33,427 nucleotides of DNA from Lachnospiraceae bacterium (lineage in GTDB: Bacteria; Bacillota; Clostridia; Lachnospirales; Lachnospiraceae): contig JAAVZU010000102.1 of assembly GCA_022791815.1 (NCBI GenBank), positions 1 to 33,427 of the forward strand. The letters are read 5' to 3'. The notes beneath the pieces are model-generated. The model saw only the letters and a program-made list of their open reading frames with translations, had not been told where the DNA came from and did not search any database. Of the stretch, positions 32,809-33,427 are shown in pieces. The first letter of the stretch is position 1. Each line of letters begins with the position of its first letter. The position numbers and the translations under genes were made by a program.

Positions 32809-33427
32809 TTATTTGTTAAGCTGTTTGAAAGTAAGCAGCTTATCTCTGTAATATTCATATTGTTTCTGACGTGCTTCGATTTCTGCCTGAAGTCCTGTGG
32901 ACAGGTCATTGCAGAGAATATGGAACTTATTCAGCACATCCACAATTTCCTGTTGCTTTTCTATACTCGGAAATGCAAGCTGATATTCTGCGAGGGTTTT
33001 TCCTGTTAATGACGCTCTGGTTGTAAAAGCACAATGACTTGTAACATACTGTCTAAAATCATCTGTGGCAAAACAAAACGCACAATATTCCGGCAATAAA
33101 TAATTAGTTTTCGGTGTCGCCTTGATGGTAAATCCATTAAAAACACAATCTCCAATGTCATCCAGCATTACCGATGACCAGCCAACATCTTCTGCTGTTT
33201 CCGATGTTCTGGTAAAAAATACATCTCCACGATGAACTCTCAGTTTTTCAATCTCATCAGGTGTACATTCTACCAATGCAATAATATCATTCTCCCTAAG
33301 AAATCTGTTATTATAAACATCTGTATATCTAATGAAAGGAATTCCCGTTCCAAAGAAATCCTTTCCCTTGCTCAATCCATTACGGAAATCAAACAAACTT
33401 CCCATCGGCAGTGTAACATACCCGAAC
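32809..33427 (-). CDS. hsdS: Type I restriction specificity (HsdS) subunit, partial
   Basis: The frame continues off the right edge, so the gene's 5' part is outside the window. About 206 residues are visible, corresponding to the second target-recognition domain and the C-terminal conserved helix: FGYVTLPMGSLFDFRNGLSK, then IPFIRYTDVYNN, FTTRASLTGKTLAEYQLAFP and KQQEIVDVLNKFHILCNDL, ending in the long helix EARQKQYEYYRDKLL. An ATG at 33405 is internal, not the start. HsdS chooses the DNA site for the whole enzyme. hsdM should lie further right. Confidence 0.9.
   Translation of the reverse strand, partial: FGYVTLPMGSLFDFRNGLSKGKDFFGTGIPFIRYTDVYNNRFLRENDIIALVECTPDEIEKLRVHRGDVFFTRTSETAEDVGWSSVMLDDIGDCVFNGFTIKATPKTNYLLPEYCAFCFATDDFRQYVTSHCAFTTRASLTGKTLAEYQLAFPSIEKQQEIVDVLNKFHILCNDLSTGLQAEIEARQKQYEYYRDKLLTFKQLNK

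Overview
The window reads as chromosome from a low-GC, spore-forming, Gram-positive anaerobe of the Clostridia, most likely Lachnospiraceae. This rests on spoVAD/spoVAE, a LexA with a divergent LysM gene, a DUF3793 protein beside a flavodoxin, a PadR/HAAS/DUF4097 module, a copper-amine-oxidase-N amidase, and strong AGGAGG ribosome sites with sigma-A promoters. The family assignment is inference. No rRNA, tRNA or CRISPR array was seen.

Layout. (1) 0-1.5 kb: spoVAD-spoVAE, with no spoVAC upstream. (2) 2.0-5.4 kb: flavodoxin, DUF3793 protein, a divergent Fur-family regulator, a ZIP metal transporter and a zinc-ribbon protein. Three GTTAGT-N4-ACTAAC palindromes sit at the DUF3793 and fur-like promoters or leaders and look like one metal regulon. 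(3) 5.6-11.9 kb, plus strand: a chaperone cassette of a 1121-residue TPR protein with an HPD-less J-like head, an HscC-like Hsp70 and a TetR-type regulator in one operon, then a cyclophilin with its own promoter. (4) 12-19.4 kb: GHL10 protein and cell-wall amidase operon, TtcA-like protein, the LysM/lexA SOS pair with four LexA boxes and two consensus promoters, then a J-domain protein and an alpha/beta hydrolase. (5) 19.5-23 kb: PadR-HAAS-DUF4097 operon with a probable PadR operator, and a CDF cation exporter. (6) 23.0-29.5 kb: an accessory run of small minus-strand genes resembling a polymorphic-toxin immunity array (SF0329-like, several orphans, DUF6892-like, ADP-ribosylglycohydrolase) with much decay. 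(7) 29.5 kb to the end: type I restriction hsdR and a partial hsdS.

The accessory region holds most of the unexpected material. There is a NADAR remnant with three nonsense codons just after hsdR. The next gene was split by a 145-bp MITE-like element flanked by an approximate 8-bp duplication, and part of a related element lies at 23.1 kb. There are also a frameshifted and nonsense-bearing 133-residue gene and a frameshifted zinc-knuckle mini-gene. An ADP-ribosylglycohydrolase beside a dead NADAR suggests a locus once concerned with reversing ADP-ribosylation. The chaperone cassette is the best candidate for an undescribed working system: a dedicated Hsp70, a giant TPR adaptor and a regulator, independent of the usual dnaK locus.
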